From: Ectothiorhodospiraceae bacterium
Lineage (GTDB): Bacteria; Pseudomonadota; Gammaproteobacteria; HK1
Length of the DNA: 64,000 nucleotides
Assembly: GCA_024234875.1 (NCBI GenBank)
Contig: JACKNM010000017.1
Location: 62,001-126,000, forward strand
Reading direction: 5' to 3'
Shown: one piece after another, positions 17,051 to 25,374 of the stretch
Position numbering within the stretch: the first letter of the stretch is position 1
Layout: each line of letters opens with the position of its first letter
The notes under the pieces: model-generated
Databases searched by the model: none
What the model was told of the DNA's origin: nothing
What the model saw: the letters and a program-made list of their open reading frames with translations, nothing else
Translations under genes and position numbers: made by a program

Positions 17051-17629
17051 TCAGCTGGCCGGGACGATCGTCTCCACCGACGCCCGCTCGGGCCGGTAGA
17101 CGATGCGAGTAACGCTACCGTAGGCGGCCCGAACCCGGAAGGCTTGCTCCGGTGGCCGACCGAGGGCCGCGTTGACCAGGCAGCGGATCACCCCACCGTG
17201 GGTGACGACGAGGTGGCGGCGTCGGTCCGTCGCCGCGAGCTCGGCGACGAACGCCGTGGCCCGTGCCGAGACCTCGGCCACCGTCTCGCCGCCGGGGATG
17301 CGGTAGGTGGCGAGCGCGTCGCGCCAGGCGTCGATCTCGACCCGGGGAATGTCGTCCCAGCGCCGCATCTCCCAGTGCCCGAAGTCCATCTCGGCCAGTC
17401 GCCGGTCGACCACCGGTGCCGGGTGCAGCGTCCGCGCGAGAGCGAGACAGCGCCGCGCCGGGCTCGAGTGCACGACCGCGTCGACCCGCGCCGAGCTCGG
17501 GATGTCCGCGAGCGTTCGGGCCCACGCGACGCGCCAGTCGGGCGCGAGCGGGAGGTCGGCGCGCCCGTAGCAGATCCCGCGGGCGACGTCCGGTGCGGTG
17601 TGGCGAAGGAGGTAGAGATCGAGGGTCAG
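17051..17629 (-). CDS. Histidine phosphatase family protein (CobC-like), probable CTG start
   Basis: This is a phosphoglycerate-mutase-like phosphatase. Translated from the CTG at 17629 it begins LTLDLYLLRHTAPDVARGIC, containing the catalytic RH motif; a second catalytic histidine is in LVVTHGGVIRCLVN, and RR in SSPARRC is the usual arginine. The first canonical start (GTG 17473) would delete the catalytic motif, and I find no in-frame ATG, GTG or TTG from 17474 to about 17730. The CTG overlaps the upstream stop as CTGA, like the ATGA/GTGA overlaps of its neighbours, and GAGG lies 8 bases upstream. Next to pduO it may act like alpha-ribazole phosphatase CobC, but the family is broad. Confidence 0.75.
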   Translation of the reverse strand: MTLDLYLLRHTAPDVARGICYGRADLPLAPDWRVAWARTLADIPSSARVDAVVHSSPARRCLALARTLHPAPVVDRRLAEMDFGHWEMRRWDDIPRVEIDAWRDALATYRIPGGETVAEVSARATAFVAELAATDRRRHLVVTHGGVIRCLVNAALGRPPEQAFRVRAAYGSVTRIVYRPERASVETIVPAS

Positions 17630-18303
17630 AAGCGGCGCCTCAGCTCCAGCGCACCGGCCTCGCGCCGGATGTCCAGGCGCGACAGGAACGAGTTGCCGAG
17701 CAGCACCCGTGCCGGGAAGGCGCCCTCGTGGACGGCGGCCTCGACGTCCGCGATGGCGATCTCGCCGATCTTCACCTGGCGCAGTCGGACCACCCAGATC
17801 CGCGACAGCCCCGACGCCGTCGACGACACCGCCGCCGTTCCCTCGAGGCGATACGGAATGCCGATGCGGTCCGCCTCGCGGCCGCTCATCGAGACCAGCG
17901 TCGCGCCGGTGTCGACGATGAACGGGACCGGAAAGCCGTTGATGCTCCCGGTGACCTCGTACATCCCGGTCGCGGTCGGATAGATGCGGAGCGCCGCCTG
18001 CTCGGGCGCCCGGAAACCGGTCCCGATGTGCGTGCCGAGGCGGTAGCGGCCGCGCTTGCCGTCGATCTCGAGGACCGCGGTCTCGCTGTCGGCACCGAGC
18101 AGGGCCACGCCCTCGGGGCTGCGCTCACCGACTCCCAGCATGCGTCGCTTGCCGTCGATCATCAGCACCGCGCGGTCCTTGAACAGGCCCACCACGCTGA
18201 CCTTGTCGACGCCGCGGGCGGCCTCCGGCACCGCAGTGAGGGCCGTCAGCGCGAGGCAGAGGGCGACAGCGGTGTGTCGGCCGCGGGTACGCATCGCACT
18301 CAT
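17626..18303 (-). CDS. Secreted retropepsin-like aspartic protease (clan AA)
   Basis: This is a 225-residue protein with a signal peptide or signal anchor (HTAVALCLALTALTAVPEAA) and a C-terminal retropepsin-type domain. The active-site motif is FIVDTGATLVSMS (Asp-Thr-Gly), and the second hydrophobic motif is ARVLLGNSFLSRLDI. An N-terminal domain containing VGLFKDRAVLMIDGKRRMLG precedes it. It resembles the TIGR02281 family of bacterial periplasmic clan AA proteases, which have one DTG motif and probably dimerise. The ATG at 18303 overlaps the gluQ stop (ATGA). Its physiological substrate is unknown. Confidence 0.82.
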   Translation of the reverse strand: MSAMRTRGRHTAVALCLALTALTAVPEAARGVDKVSVVGLFKDRAVLMIDGKRRMLGVGERSPEGVALLGADSETAVLEIDGKRGRYRLGTHIGTGFRAPEQAALRIYPTATGMYEVTGSINGFPVPFIVDTGATLVSMSGREADRIGIPYRLEGTAAVSSTASGLSRIWVVRLRQVKIGEIAIADVEAAVHEGAFPARVLLGNSFLSRLDIRREAGALELRRRF

Positions 18304-19193
18304 CGCGAATCCAGGTCGTCGTCTTCCGGCGCAGTGTAGACCGTGCCGGGAGCCGTCGCCGGCACCCGCGCCAGATCCCAGCTCGCCACCGCCCAGGCGA
18401 GGATCTGGTCGGCGGGGGCGCCGGCGAGCGTCGCCGGCAACGGATGGCCGAGGAATGCCAGCACCTGCCCGAGGACGACGGGAGCGGCCAACGCGCTGGT
18501 CGGCGGTGCGCCGGTCTGCTTGCCGAGCTTGCGTCCCGCGGCATCGACGGCGACCGGCAGGTGGGCGTGGCGTGGCGGCTCCGCGCGCAGCGCGCGCCAG
18601 AGCAGGATCTGGCGCGGCGTGGAGTCGAGCAGATCGGCGCCACGCACGACCTCGGTGACCCCCTGGTCGAGGTCGTCCACCACCACCGCGAGGTGATAGG
18701 CGTGGAGCCCGTCGGCGCGGCGGACCACGAAGTCTCCGACCTCGCGCTCGAGGTCCTGCCCGTAGGGGCCCTGGATCTGGTCGACCAGGTCGACCCGGCC
18801 GGTCACCCGCAGGCGCACCGCGCGGGCGGTGCGCCCGGCGGCGATGCCGCGGCGGCAGGTGCCGGGGTAGACGTCGCCGGCCTCGCGACGGGTGCAGGCG
18901 CACGGGAAGGTCCAGCCGTCGCGGGCGAGCTCGGCGAGCGCCGCCTCGTAGCGCGCGGTGCGGGCGCTCTGGCGCAGCACCGGCCCATCCCACTCCAGGC
19001 CGAGGCGCGCCAGCTCGCGCAGGATGGCGTCGGCAGCGCCGGCGACCTCCCGCGGGCGGTCGACGTCCTCGATCCGCACCAGCCACTCGCCACCGCGGCT
19101 GCGTGCCTGGAGGAAGCTCGCGACGGCGGCGACGAGGGAGCCGAAGTGCAGCGCACCGGTCGGGGAGGGGGCGAAGCGCCCGCGGATGGTCAC
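18300..19193 (-). CDS. gluQ: Glutamyl-Q tRNA(Asp) synthetase
   Basis: This paralogue of the GluRS catalytic core attaches glutamate to queuosine at position 34 of tRNA(Asp). The class I HIGH-type motif appears in GRFAPSPTGALHFGSLVAAV and the KMSKS-equivalent in GRKLGKQTGAP. The zinc-site cysteines are in FPCACTRREAG and YPGTCR. It lacks the anticodon-binding domain (297 residues), as expected for GluQ. The gene follows dksA by 64 bases on the same strand, the arrangement seen in E. coli, and overlaps the protease start downstream. Confidence 0.93.
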   Translation of the reverse strand: MTIRGRFAPSPTGALHFGSLVAAVASFLQARSRGGEWLVRIEDVDRPREVAGAADAILRELARLGLEWDGPVLRQSARTARYEAALAELARDGWTFPCACTRREAGDVYPGTCRRGIAAGRTARAVRLRVTGRVDLVDQIQGPYGQDLEREVGDFVVRRADGLHAYHLAVVVDDLDQGVTEVVRGADLLDSTPRQILLWRALRAEPPRHAHLPVAVDAAGRKLGKQTGAPPTSALAAPVVLGQVLAFLGHPLPATLAGAPADQILAWAVASWDLARVPATAPGTVYTAPEDDDLDSR

Positions 19194-19257
19194 CGTCGGC
19201 GCGCTCGCGCGTCACCGAGCTCCCGGCGGGGAGCGCGGCGTCGCGTCGCCGGCCGCA

Positions 19258-19683
19258 TCAGCCGTACTGCTTCTCGCGGATCTCGGCCGTGACCTTGCAG
19301 TCGTAGCACAGCGTCGCGGTCGGACGCGCCTCGAGGCGACGAATGCCGATCTCCACGCCGCAGGTCTCGCAGAACCCGTAGTCGCCGGCGTCGATCGCGC
19401 GCAACGACTCGTCGATCTTGCGAATCAGCTTGCGCTCGCGGTCGCGGGTGCGGAGCTCGAGGGTGAACTCGGACTCCAGGCTCGCGCGGTCGTTCGGATC
19501 CGGGAAGTTCCCCTGCTCGACCTGCATGTGGTTCAGCGTACGGTCGACCTCTTCCATGAGCTGGCGCTTCCAGCCCCGCAAGATGGCGCGGAAGTGGTCG
19601 GCCTGTCGGTCGTTCATGTACTCCTCGTCGGGCGCCGCCTCGTAAGGCTCGACCGCGTCGGGAGTCGTCGTGATGTCCACCAT
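19258..19683 (-). CDS. dksA: RNA polymerase-binding transcription factor DksA
   Basis: DksA binds the RNA polymerase secondary channel and, with ppGpp, controls rRNA and amino-acid promoters. The 141-residue protein has the N-terminal VEPYEAAPDEEYMNDRQADH segment, a coiled-coil region with a DPNDRAS loop (E. coli DPVDRA), and the four-cysteine zinc finger CETCGVEIGIRRLEARPT with LCYDC. The ATG at 19683 matches the E. coli N-terminal alignment; the frame upstream to 19794 is untranslated leader. A good promoter lies about 100 bases upstream. Confidence 0.96.
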   Translation of the reverse strand: MVDITTTPDAVEPYEAAPDEEYMNDRQADHFRAILRGWKRQLMEEVDRTLNHMQVEQGNFPDPNDRASLESEFTLELRTRDRERKLIRKIDESLRAIDAGDYGFCETCGVEIGIRRLEARPTATLCYDCKVTAEIREKQYG

Positions 19684-19784
19684 GCCCTTCTGCTCCTGGC
19701 GCCGCCGCCACACTCGGCCGCGGCGGCGCCCGACGTCCTGGCGCCGGATTCCGCACACCACGGCCGGACGCCCGAAGGCCGCGC

Positions 19785-19813
19785 TGTATACCAATCTTGG
19801 CGGGGGCTCGCAA
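19785..19813 (-). promoter_or_regulatory. Sigma-70 promoter for dksA
   Basis: On the minus strand TTGCGA (-35) is followed after 17 bases by TATACA (-10), preceded by TGG, which gives an extended -10 element. It lies about 100 bases upstream of the dksA ATG and stands out in this GC-rich DNA. Confidence 0.6.
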
Positions 19814-19858
19814 TGCGCCGCGTGCCGTTTCGTGCCACGGTTGGCGATTCGGTCGCGT

Positions 19859-20602
19859 CTACTGGCCCCCGCGCTCGAGCGGGCGGAGTCGCTCGACCCA
19901 CAACGCGGTGGCGCCGGCGACCGCCGACGGGATCACCAGGCAGTTCAGGACCGGAATCGACAGCGCGCCCATCACCGCCGCGCCGAAGCCGAGCGACATC
20001 AGTCGTCGCTCGCGCAGACGGGCGCGTTGCTCGGGGAAACCGAGGCCGTGGTTGCCCATCGGGTAGTCGACGTACGCGAATGCCAGCATCCACGCGCCCA
20101 TCGCGAACAGCCCGACCGAGGCCAGGGCGTTGACCACCGGGATCGGCAGCAGCGCGAGCACCATCAGCGGCACCGTGCGCAGCGCGACGTAGACCAGCTT
20201 GCGCGCCTCCGATGCGAGCGTGCGGCCGAGGTCGCGCAGCATCCGGCTCCATCCGCTCGGTGGTGGTGGCTCCCCGCGCAGCTCGCGCTCCACCGCCTCG
20301 GCCAGCAGGCCGTTGAAGGGCGAGGCGACCAGCATCGCGACGAAGTTGAAGCCGAAGAAGATCACGCCCATCACCAGCACCGTCAGCACCGGCCAGAGCA
20401 GCCAGCGCAGCCAGTCGAGCCACTGCGGCAGCAGGCCGTCGAGCCACTGGTCGACGAGCCCGAAGCCGACCCAGGTGCCGACCCCGAACAGGGTGATGTT
20501 GACCAGCAGCGGAATGGCCACGTACCGGCGCAGCCCGGGGCGCGCCACGAGCGCAGCTCCGCGCAGTAGATAGCTCAATCCAGTCAATGGGTTGTCGTTC
20601 AC
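19859..20602 (-). CDS. cysZ: CysZ-like sulfate transporter family membrane protein
   Basis: This is a 247-residue inner-membrane protein of the EI24/CysZ family, which supports sulfate uptake for cysteine synthesis. The N-terminus GLSYLLRGAALVARPGLRRY is typical. Hydrophobic segments occur around residues 28-48, 68-92, 140-175 and 200-225, with the conserved FVAMLVASPFNGLLAEAVE region and YVDYPMGNHGLGFPEQR. It lies downstream of no obvious cys gene and diverges from smc across a 155-base gap, matching the zipA/cysZ neighbourhood of other gammaproteobacteria. Confidence 0.88.
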   Translation of the reverse strand: MNDNPLTGLSYLLRGAALVARPGLRRYVAIPLLVNITLFGVGTWVGFGLVDQWLDGLLPQWLDWLRWLLWPVLTVLVMGVIFFGFNFVAMLVASPFNGLLAEAVERELRGEPPPPSGWSRMLRDLGRTLASEARKLVYVALRTVPLMVLALLPIPVVNALASVGLFAMGAWMLAFAYVDYPMGNHGLGFPEQRARLRERRLMSLGFGAAVMGALSIPVLNCLVIPSAVAGATALWVERLRPLERGGQ

Positions 20603-20757
20603 GGGAGAATGCTTCGGGTCGCCGATGGCAGGGTGACGGAGGGGTGGGGCGGACGTCTCGCCGGAGTCCGCCTCGCGTCTCGATCGGGTATTCGGGAAAC
20701 GCGATTAGTGTACCATTCGCGGATGCCGCACGTGCCCCGCCCGAGGACCGGCTGAAC

Positions 20758-23700
20758 ATGCGTCTGCGCAAGCTCAAGCTGGCCGGTTTCAAGTCCTTCG
20801 TCGACCCGACCACCATCTCCCTGCCGGGAGACCTCATCGGTGTGGTCGGGCCGAACGGCTGTGGCAAGTCGAACATCATCGACGCGGTGCGTTGGGTGAT
20901 GGGCGAGATCTCCGCCAAGCACCTGCGCGGGGACACCATGGCCGACGTGGTGTTCACCGGCTCGAACACCAGGAAGCCGGTGTCGCAGGCCTCGGTCGAG
21001 CTCGTGTTCGACAACTCGGAGGGGCGTCTCGGCGGTCGGTACGCCGCCTACGCCGAGGTCTCGGTGCGGCGCCAGGTCGACCGCGAGAGCCAGTCGGTCT
21101 ACTTCATCAACGGCGTGCGCTGCCGGCGTCGCGACGTCATGGACGTCTTCCTCGGCACCGGGCTCGGGCCGCGCAGCTACGCGATCATCGAGCAGGGCAT
21201 GATCTCGCGCCTGATCGAGGCGCGGCCGGAGGAGCTGCGCGAGTTCCTGGAGGAGGCGGCCGGGATCTCCAAGTACAAGGAGCGGCGGCGCGAGACCGAG
21301 AACCGGATGCGCCACACCCAGGAGAACCTCGACCGGCTGAGCGACCTGCGCGAGGAGTTGGGGCGGCAACTCACCCACCTCAAGCGCCAGGCGACCATCG
21401 CCGAGCGCTACAAGGTGCTGAAGGACGAGGAGCGCGGCGTGCGCGCCGAGCTGCTGGCGCTGCGCTGGCGTGGGCTCGACGCCGAGGCGACCGCGCATTC
21501 CGAGCGGGTCGGGCAGCAGCAGAACGCGCTCGAGGCCGCGCTCGCGGAATTGCGTCGGGTGGAGTCCGAGCTCGAGCGGACCCGGTCCGATCACGCGCAG
21601 TCGAGCGACGACTTCAACGAGGCCTACCGGGCGGTGCTCGACGCCGGGGCCGAGGTGGCCCGTCGCGAGGAGACCATCCAGTCGCTGCGGACCCGGCGCG
21701 AGGAGCTGCGCAGCGGGCTCGCCCGCGAGGAGGCCGCGGCGGCGCGCGCCCGCGAGCACATCGCCACCGAGTCCGAGCGGCTGCGCAAGCTCGAGGCCGA
21801 GCGGGCCGAGCGCGAGCCACAGCTCGAGGGGCTCAACGCCACCGCCACCGAGGCCAGAACCGAGTTCCGGCGTCGCGAGGAGGCGATGCAGTCGTGGCAG
21901 GAGCGCTGGGAGGAGCTGACCGAGCAGGCGGCCGAGCCGTCGCGGGTCGCCCACGCCGAGCAGGCGCGGATCCAGGGCCTGGAGGCCAACGTCGCCCGCT
22001 TGCGGCGCCGGATCGAGGATACCGAGCGCGAGCTCGGCGGGCTCGACGAGGCGGGACTGGCAACCCAGGTCGAGGCGGCGCGCGCCGCGCACGCGGCCGC
22101 CGAGCAGGCCGCGACCCAGGCCGAGCAGGCGGTGAGCGCCCGGCGCGCGGCGATTGCCGAGGCGCGGCGGATCAACACCGAGACCGACCGCGCGCTGGCG
22201 CAGGCGCGCGAGCAGTTCCAGACCCTGCGCGGTCGGGTGTCCTCGATCACCGCGTTGCAGGAGGCCGCGCTCGGCAAGGGCGCTGGCGCCGGGCTCGACT
22301 GGCTGCGCGCCCGCGGCCTCGACGGCCGTCCGCGTCTCGCCGAGGCGTTGCGGGCGGCGGAGGGCTGGGAGACCGCGGTCGAGGCGGTGCTGGGCGACCG
22401 GATCGACGCGGTCTGCGTCGACGATCTGGCGGCGCCGGCGCGCGCCCTCGACCAGCTCGGCAAGGGTGCGGTCGGCCTGTTCTCACCAGGCGGTGCCGCC
22501 TCGCCGGGCGGTGATGCCGGGCTCGAGCCGCTGGCGGCCCGGGTGCAGGCGCCGTGGGCGCTCGGCAGCCTGCTCGCCGGCGTCTATTGTGCGGGCGACG
22601 TCGAGGCCGCCCTGGCGGCACGCCACCGGCTCGGCCCCACCGAGTGCCTGGTGACCCCGGACGGCGTGCGCGTCGGCCCCGACTGGCTGCGGGTCGAGCG
22701 CGCCGATGCCGCGGCCGGCGTCCTGCGGCGCGAGCGCGAGCTGCGCGAGCGCCAGGCCGAGCTCGAGCGCGCGCGCGGGCGGGTCGGCGAGCTGGAGGCG
22801 GCCCGCGCCGAGGGCGGGCGCGCTCTGGAGGCGGCGGAGGCCGCGCTGGCCGAGGCACAGTCGGCGCACGCCAAGCAGGTGCGCCATGCCGCCGAGTGCC
22901 GGAGCGAGGCGGGCGCGGCGTCCAGTCGTCTCGACCAGCTCCGCAATCGTGCTGGACGGCTGCGTGTCGACCTCGACGAGGCGCGGCGTGGGTTGGCGGC
23001 CGAGGACGAGGTGCTGGCGGAGTCGCGCGATCGGCTCGAGCGGTCGAGCGCGGAGGCCCGGCGCCTGAGCGACGAGCGTGAGGCCTGGAGCCGCCAGCGC
23101 GATCATCTGCGCGATGCGCTCGACGCGGCGCGCGAGCACTGGCAGGCGGTGCGCGACGAGGTCTACGAGATCGGCCTGCGGGTGGAGTCGGTGCGCGCCC
23201 AGATCGGCTCGCTGCGCGATGCGGTGGCGCGCGAGCGCGACCAGGCGAGTGCGCTGGCCACCCGCATCGGCGAGCTGCGCGAGGGGATGGAGCGGACCGC
23301 CGAGCCGCTGGCGAGCGCCGAGTCCGAGCTCGCGGCCCGCCTCGCCGCGCGGTCGCAGCTCGAGGGGGCGTTGGCGGCGGCCAGGACCAGGCTCGAGGAC
23401 ATCGATGCGCGCGCGCGCGAGCTCGATGGTCAGCGCGAGGGTCGCGAGCGCGAGGTCGAGCGCGAGCGCCGCACGCTGGAGGACATGCGCCTCGGGGGGC
23501 AGGAGATCGTGGTGCGCCGGCGCACCGTCGAGGAGCAACTGGCCGAGGCCGGGGCCGACCTCCAGGCGCTCCTGGAAGGCCTCGGTGCCGACGCCACGGA
23601 GCCGGCCTGGAGCGAGCGGCTCGAGGAGCTCGAGCGGCGTATCCAGCGGCTCGGGCCGATCAACCTCGCCGCCATCGACGAGTTCGAGCAGCAGTCCGAG

Positions 23701-24264
23701 CGCAAGCAGTACCTCGACTCGCAGCACGCCGATCTCGAGGAGGCGCTCGGCACGCTGCGCTCGGCGATCCAGAAGATCGACCGCGAGACGCGGGCGCGGT
23801 TCAAGGAGACCTACGAGAAGGTCAACGACGGCCTCGGGCGGATGTTCCCGCGCCTGTTCGGTGGTGGGCACGCGAGCCTCGAGATGACCGGCGAGGATCT
23901 GCTCGACACCGGCGTGGCGGTGATGGCGCGCCCCCCGGGCAAGCGCAACGCCAGCATCCACCTGCTCTCGGGTGGCGAGAAGGCGTTGTCGGCGATCGCG
24001 CTGGTGTTCTCGATCTTCGAGCTCAACCCGGCGCCCTTCTGCCTGCTGGACGAGGTCGACGCGCCGCTCGACGACGCCAACGTGGTGCGCTTCTCCCAGC
24101 TCGTGAAGGACATGTCCGAGCGGGTGCAGTTCCTGGTGGTCACGCACAACAAGATAACGATGGAGATCGCGCAGCAGCTCGTCGGGGTGACCATGAACGA
24201 GCCCGGGGTGTCGAGGCTGGTGGCGGTCGATCTCGACGAGGCGGTCGACCTGGCGGCGGTGTAG
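20758..24264 (+). CDS. smc: Chromosome segregation SMC ATPase
   Basis: This large ATPase (1168 residues) organises and condenses the chromosome with ScpA and ScpB. The N-terminal head has Walker A in GVVGPNGCGKSNIIDAVRWV. Long Glu/Arg/Ala-rich coiled coils (about 170-500 and 660-1000) flank a hinge at about 510-650. The C-terminal head has the signature HLLSGGEKALSAIALVFSI and Walker B CLLDEVDAPLDDAN. The ATG at 20758 gives the standard start MRLRKLKLAGFKSFVDPTTI; a longer frame upstream covers the divergent promoter region. It is followed by zipA and ligA, a common gammaproteobacterial order. Confidence 0.97.
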   Translation: MRLRKLKLAGFKSFVDPTTISLPGDLIGVVGPNGCGKSNIIDAVRWVMGEISAKHLRGDTMADVVFTGSNTRKPVSQASVELVFDNSEGRLGGRYAAYAEVSVRRQVDRESQSVYFINGVRCRRRDVMDVFLGTGLGPRSYAIIEQGMISRLIEARPEELREFLEEAAGISKYKERRRETENRMRHTQENLDRLSDLREELGRQLTHLKRQATIAERYKVLKDEERGVRAELLALRWRGLDAEATAHSERVGQQQNALEAALAELRRVESELERTRSDHAQSSDDFNEAYRAVLDAGAEVARREETIQSLRTRREELRSGLAREEAAAARAREHIATESERLRKLEAERAEREPQLEGLNATATEARTEFRRREEAMQSWQERWEELTEQAAEPSRVAHAEQARIQGLEANVARLRRRIEDTERELGGLDEAGLATQVEAARAAHAAAEQAATQAEQAVSARRAAIAEARRINTETDRALAQAREQFQTLRGRVSSITALQEAALGKGAGAGLDWLRARGLDGRPRLAEALRAAEGWETAVEAVLGDRIDAVCVDDLAAPARALDQLGKGAVGLFSPGGAASPGGDAGLEPLAARVQAPWALGSLLAGVYCAGDVEAALAARHRLGPTECLVTPDGVRVGPDWLRVERADAAAGVLRRERELRERQAELERARGRVGELEAARAEGGRALEAAEAALAEAQSAHAKQVRHAAECRSEAGAASSRLDQLRNRAGRLRVDLDEARRGLAAEDEVLAESRDRLERSSAEARRLSDEREAWSRQRDHLRDALDAAREHWQAVRDEVYEIGLRVESVRAQIGSLRDAVARERDQASALATRIGELREGMERTAEPLASAESELAARLAARSQLEGALAAARTRLEDIDARARELDGQREGREREVERERRTLEDMRLGGQEIVVRRRTVEEQLAEAGADLQALLEGLGADATEPAWSERLEELERRIQRLGPINLAAIDEFEQQSERKQYLDSQHADLEEALGTLRSAIQKIDRETRARFKETYEKVNDGLGRMFPRLFGGGHASLEMTGEDLLDTGVAVMARPPGKRNASIHLLSGGEKALSAIALVFSIFELNPAPFCLLDEVDAPLDDANVVRFSQLVKDMSERVQFLVVTHNKITMEIAQQLVGVTMNEPGVSRLVAVDLDEAVDLAAV

Positions 24265-24327
24265 ACCCCACCGGGGTCCGGCCGCGCGGCCGGCTCGGAT
24301 CCGCGGCGGCGGTGCGGCGAGACGGTG

Positions 24328-25374
24328 ATGGACGATCTACGACTCATCCTGCTGGTCGGTGGTGTGGTGCTGGTCGCCGGCATCTACGGCTTCGAGACCT
24401 GGCGTCGGCGCCGTGCCCGCGCCGCCGACGAGGGCGGTGGCGACGACCCGCTGGAGCGCATGCGCGATGCGCGCGCGGCGCGCAATGCGCGAGTCGTGGT
24501 GTCACGGCGCAAGCCCGGTCGGCGCGAGGCCCGCGTCGAGGAGGACCCACCGGTCAGCGCGCCGGCTCCGGTCAGCGACTTCGACATCGACGACCTCGAC
24601 CGGCTCGGCTCGCCGTCGCCACCCGAGCCACCGCCGGCGCCCGAGATGCCGGCGCGGACCCGACCCGACACCCCCGTCGACGAGGATCTGCCCGAGCCCG
24701 ATCTCGAGGCCGAGTCGGTACCCGAGCCATCGCCGGGACGGGTGGGGCGGGCCGAGCCGGCGGTCGGTCAGCTCTCCGGGATCTCGGCGCGACGTGACAG
24801 CCCCGAGCAGCTCGACCTGGCGGGATTTCCGGCTGCTCCGTTGGAGGAGGCCGACGCGCCGGCGCGCCCCGCGGCGCCACCTCAGCCCCAGGGCGGTCGG
24901 CGTGGTCGCCGCGGCGAGTCGGCCCGGCCGGCGGAGCCGCCACCCGAGCCCCTGGTGGTCGTGATCACGGTGATGGCGCGCGACGGCCGCCGATTCCACG
25001 GCTCCGACGTCCTCGCGGTGGTCGAGCGCGAGGGGCTGGAGCACGGCGAGATGGGGGCGTTTCACCGCTTCCCGCGCGACATGAGCATCCAGACTCCGGT
25101 CTTCAGCGTGCTCAACGTGGTCAAGCCCGGTGGCTTCGACCTCGACACCATCGAGGAGATCACCACGCCGGGCCTCGCGATGTTCCTGCAGTGCCCGGGC
25201 CCGGAGGAGCCGATGCGGTCGTTCGAGGCGATGATCGCCTCGGCGCGGCGGATCGCCGAGGGGCTCGATGGCATGCTCTGCGACGAGCGCCGCAGCACGC
25301 TCACCAACCAGTCGGTGAACCATCTCCGCGAGCGCATCGCCGAGCACGGGCGGCGCAGCCGCCTGCGCGGATGA
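24328..25374 (+). CDS. zipA: Cell division protein ZipA
   Basis: ZipA anchors FtsZ to the inner membrane during septation. The 348-residue protein has an N-terminal membrane helix (LRLILLVGGVVLVAGIYGF), a basic then Pro/Glu-rich linker (about 27-215) and a C-terminal FtsZ-binding domain. That domain begins near LVVVITVMARDGRRFHGSDV and includes FSVLNVVKPGGFDLDTIEE and PGLAMFLQCPGPEEP. ATG 24328 is preferred over the adjacent GTG 24325. The stop overlaps the ligA start (ATGA). Confidence 0.93.
   Translation: MDDLRLILLVGGVVLVAGIYGFETWRRRRARAADEGGGDDPLERMRDARAARNARVVVSRRKPGRREARVEEDPPVSAPAPVSDFDIDDLDRLGSPSPPEPPPAPEMPARTRPDTPVDEDLPEPDLEAESVPEPSPGRVGRAEPAVGQLSGISARRDSPEQLDLAGFPAAPLEEADAPARPAAPPQPQGGRRGRRGESARPAEPPPEPLVVVITVMARDGRRFHGSDVLAVVEREGLEHGEMGAFHRFPRDMSIQTPVFSVLNVVKPGGFDLDTIEEITTPGLAMFLQCPGPEEPMRSFEAMIASARRIAEGLDGMLCDERRSTLTNQSVNHLRERIAEHGRRSRLRG

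Noticed and set aside
17051..17473. Histidine phosphatase starting at the first canonical GTG (17473).
   Set aside because: This would delete the catalytic Arg-His motif that is perfectly preserved upstream in the same frame.
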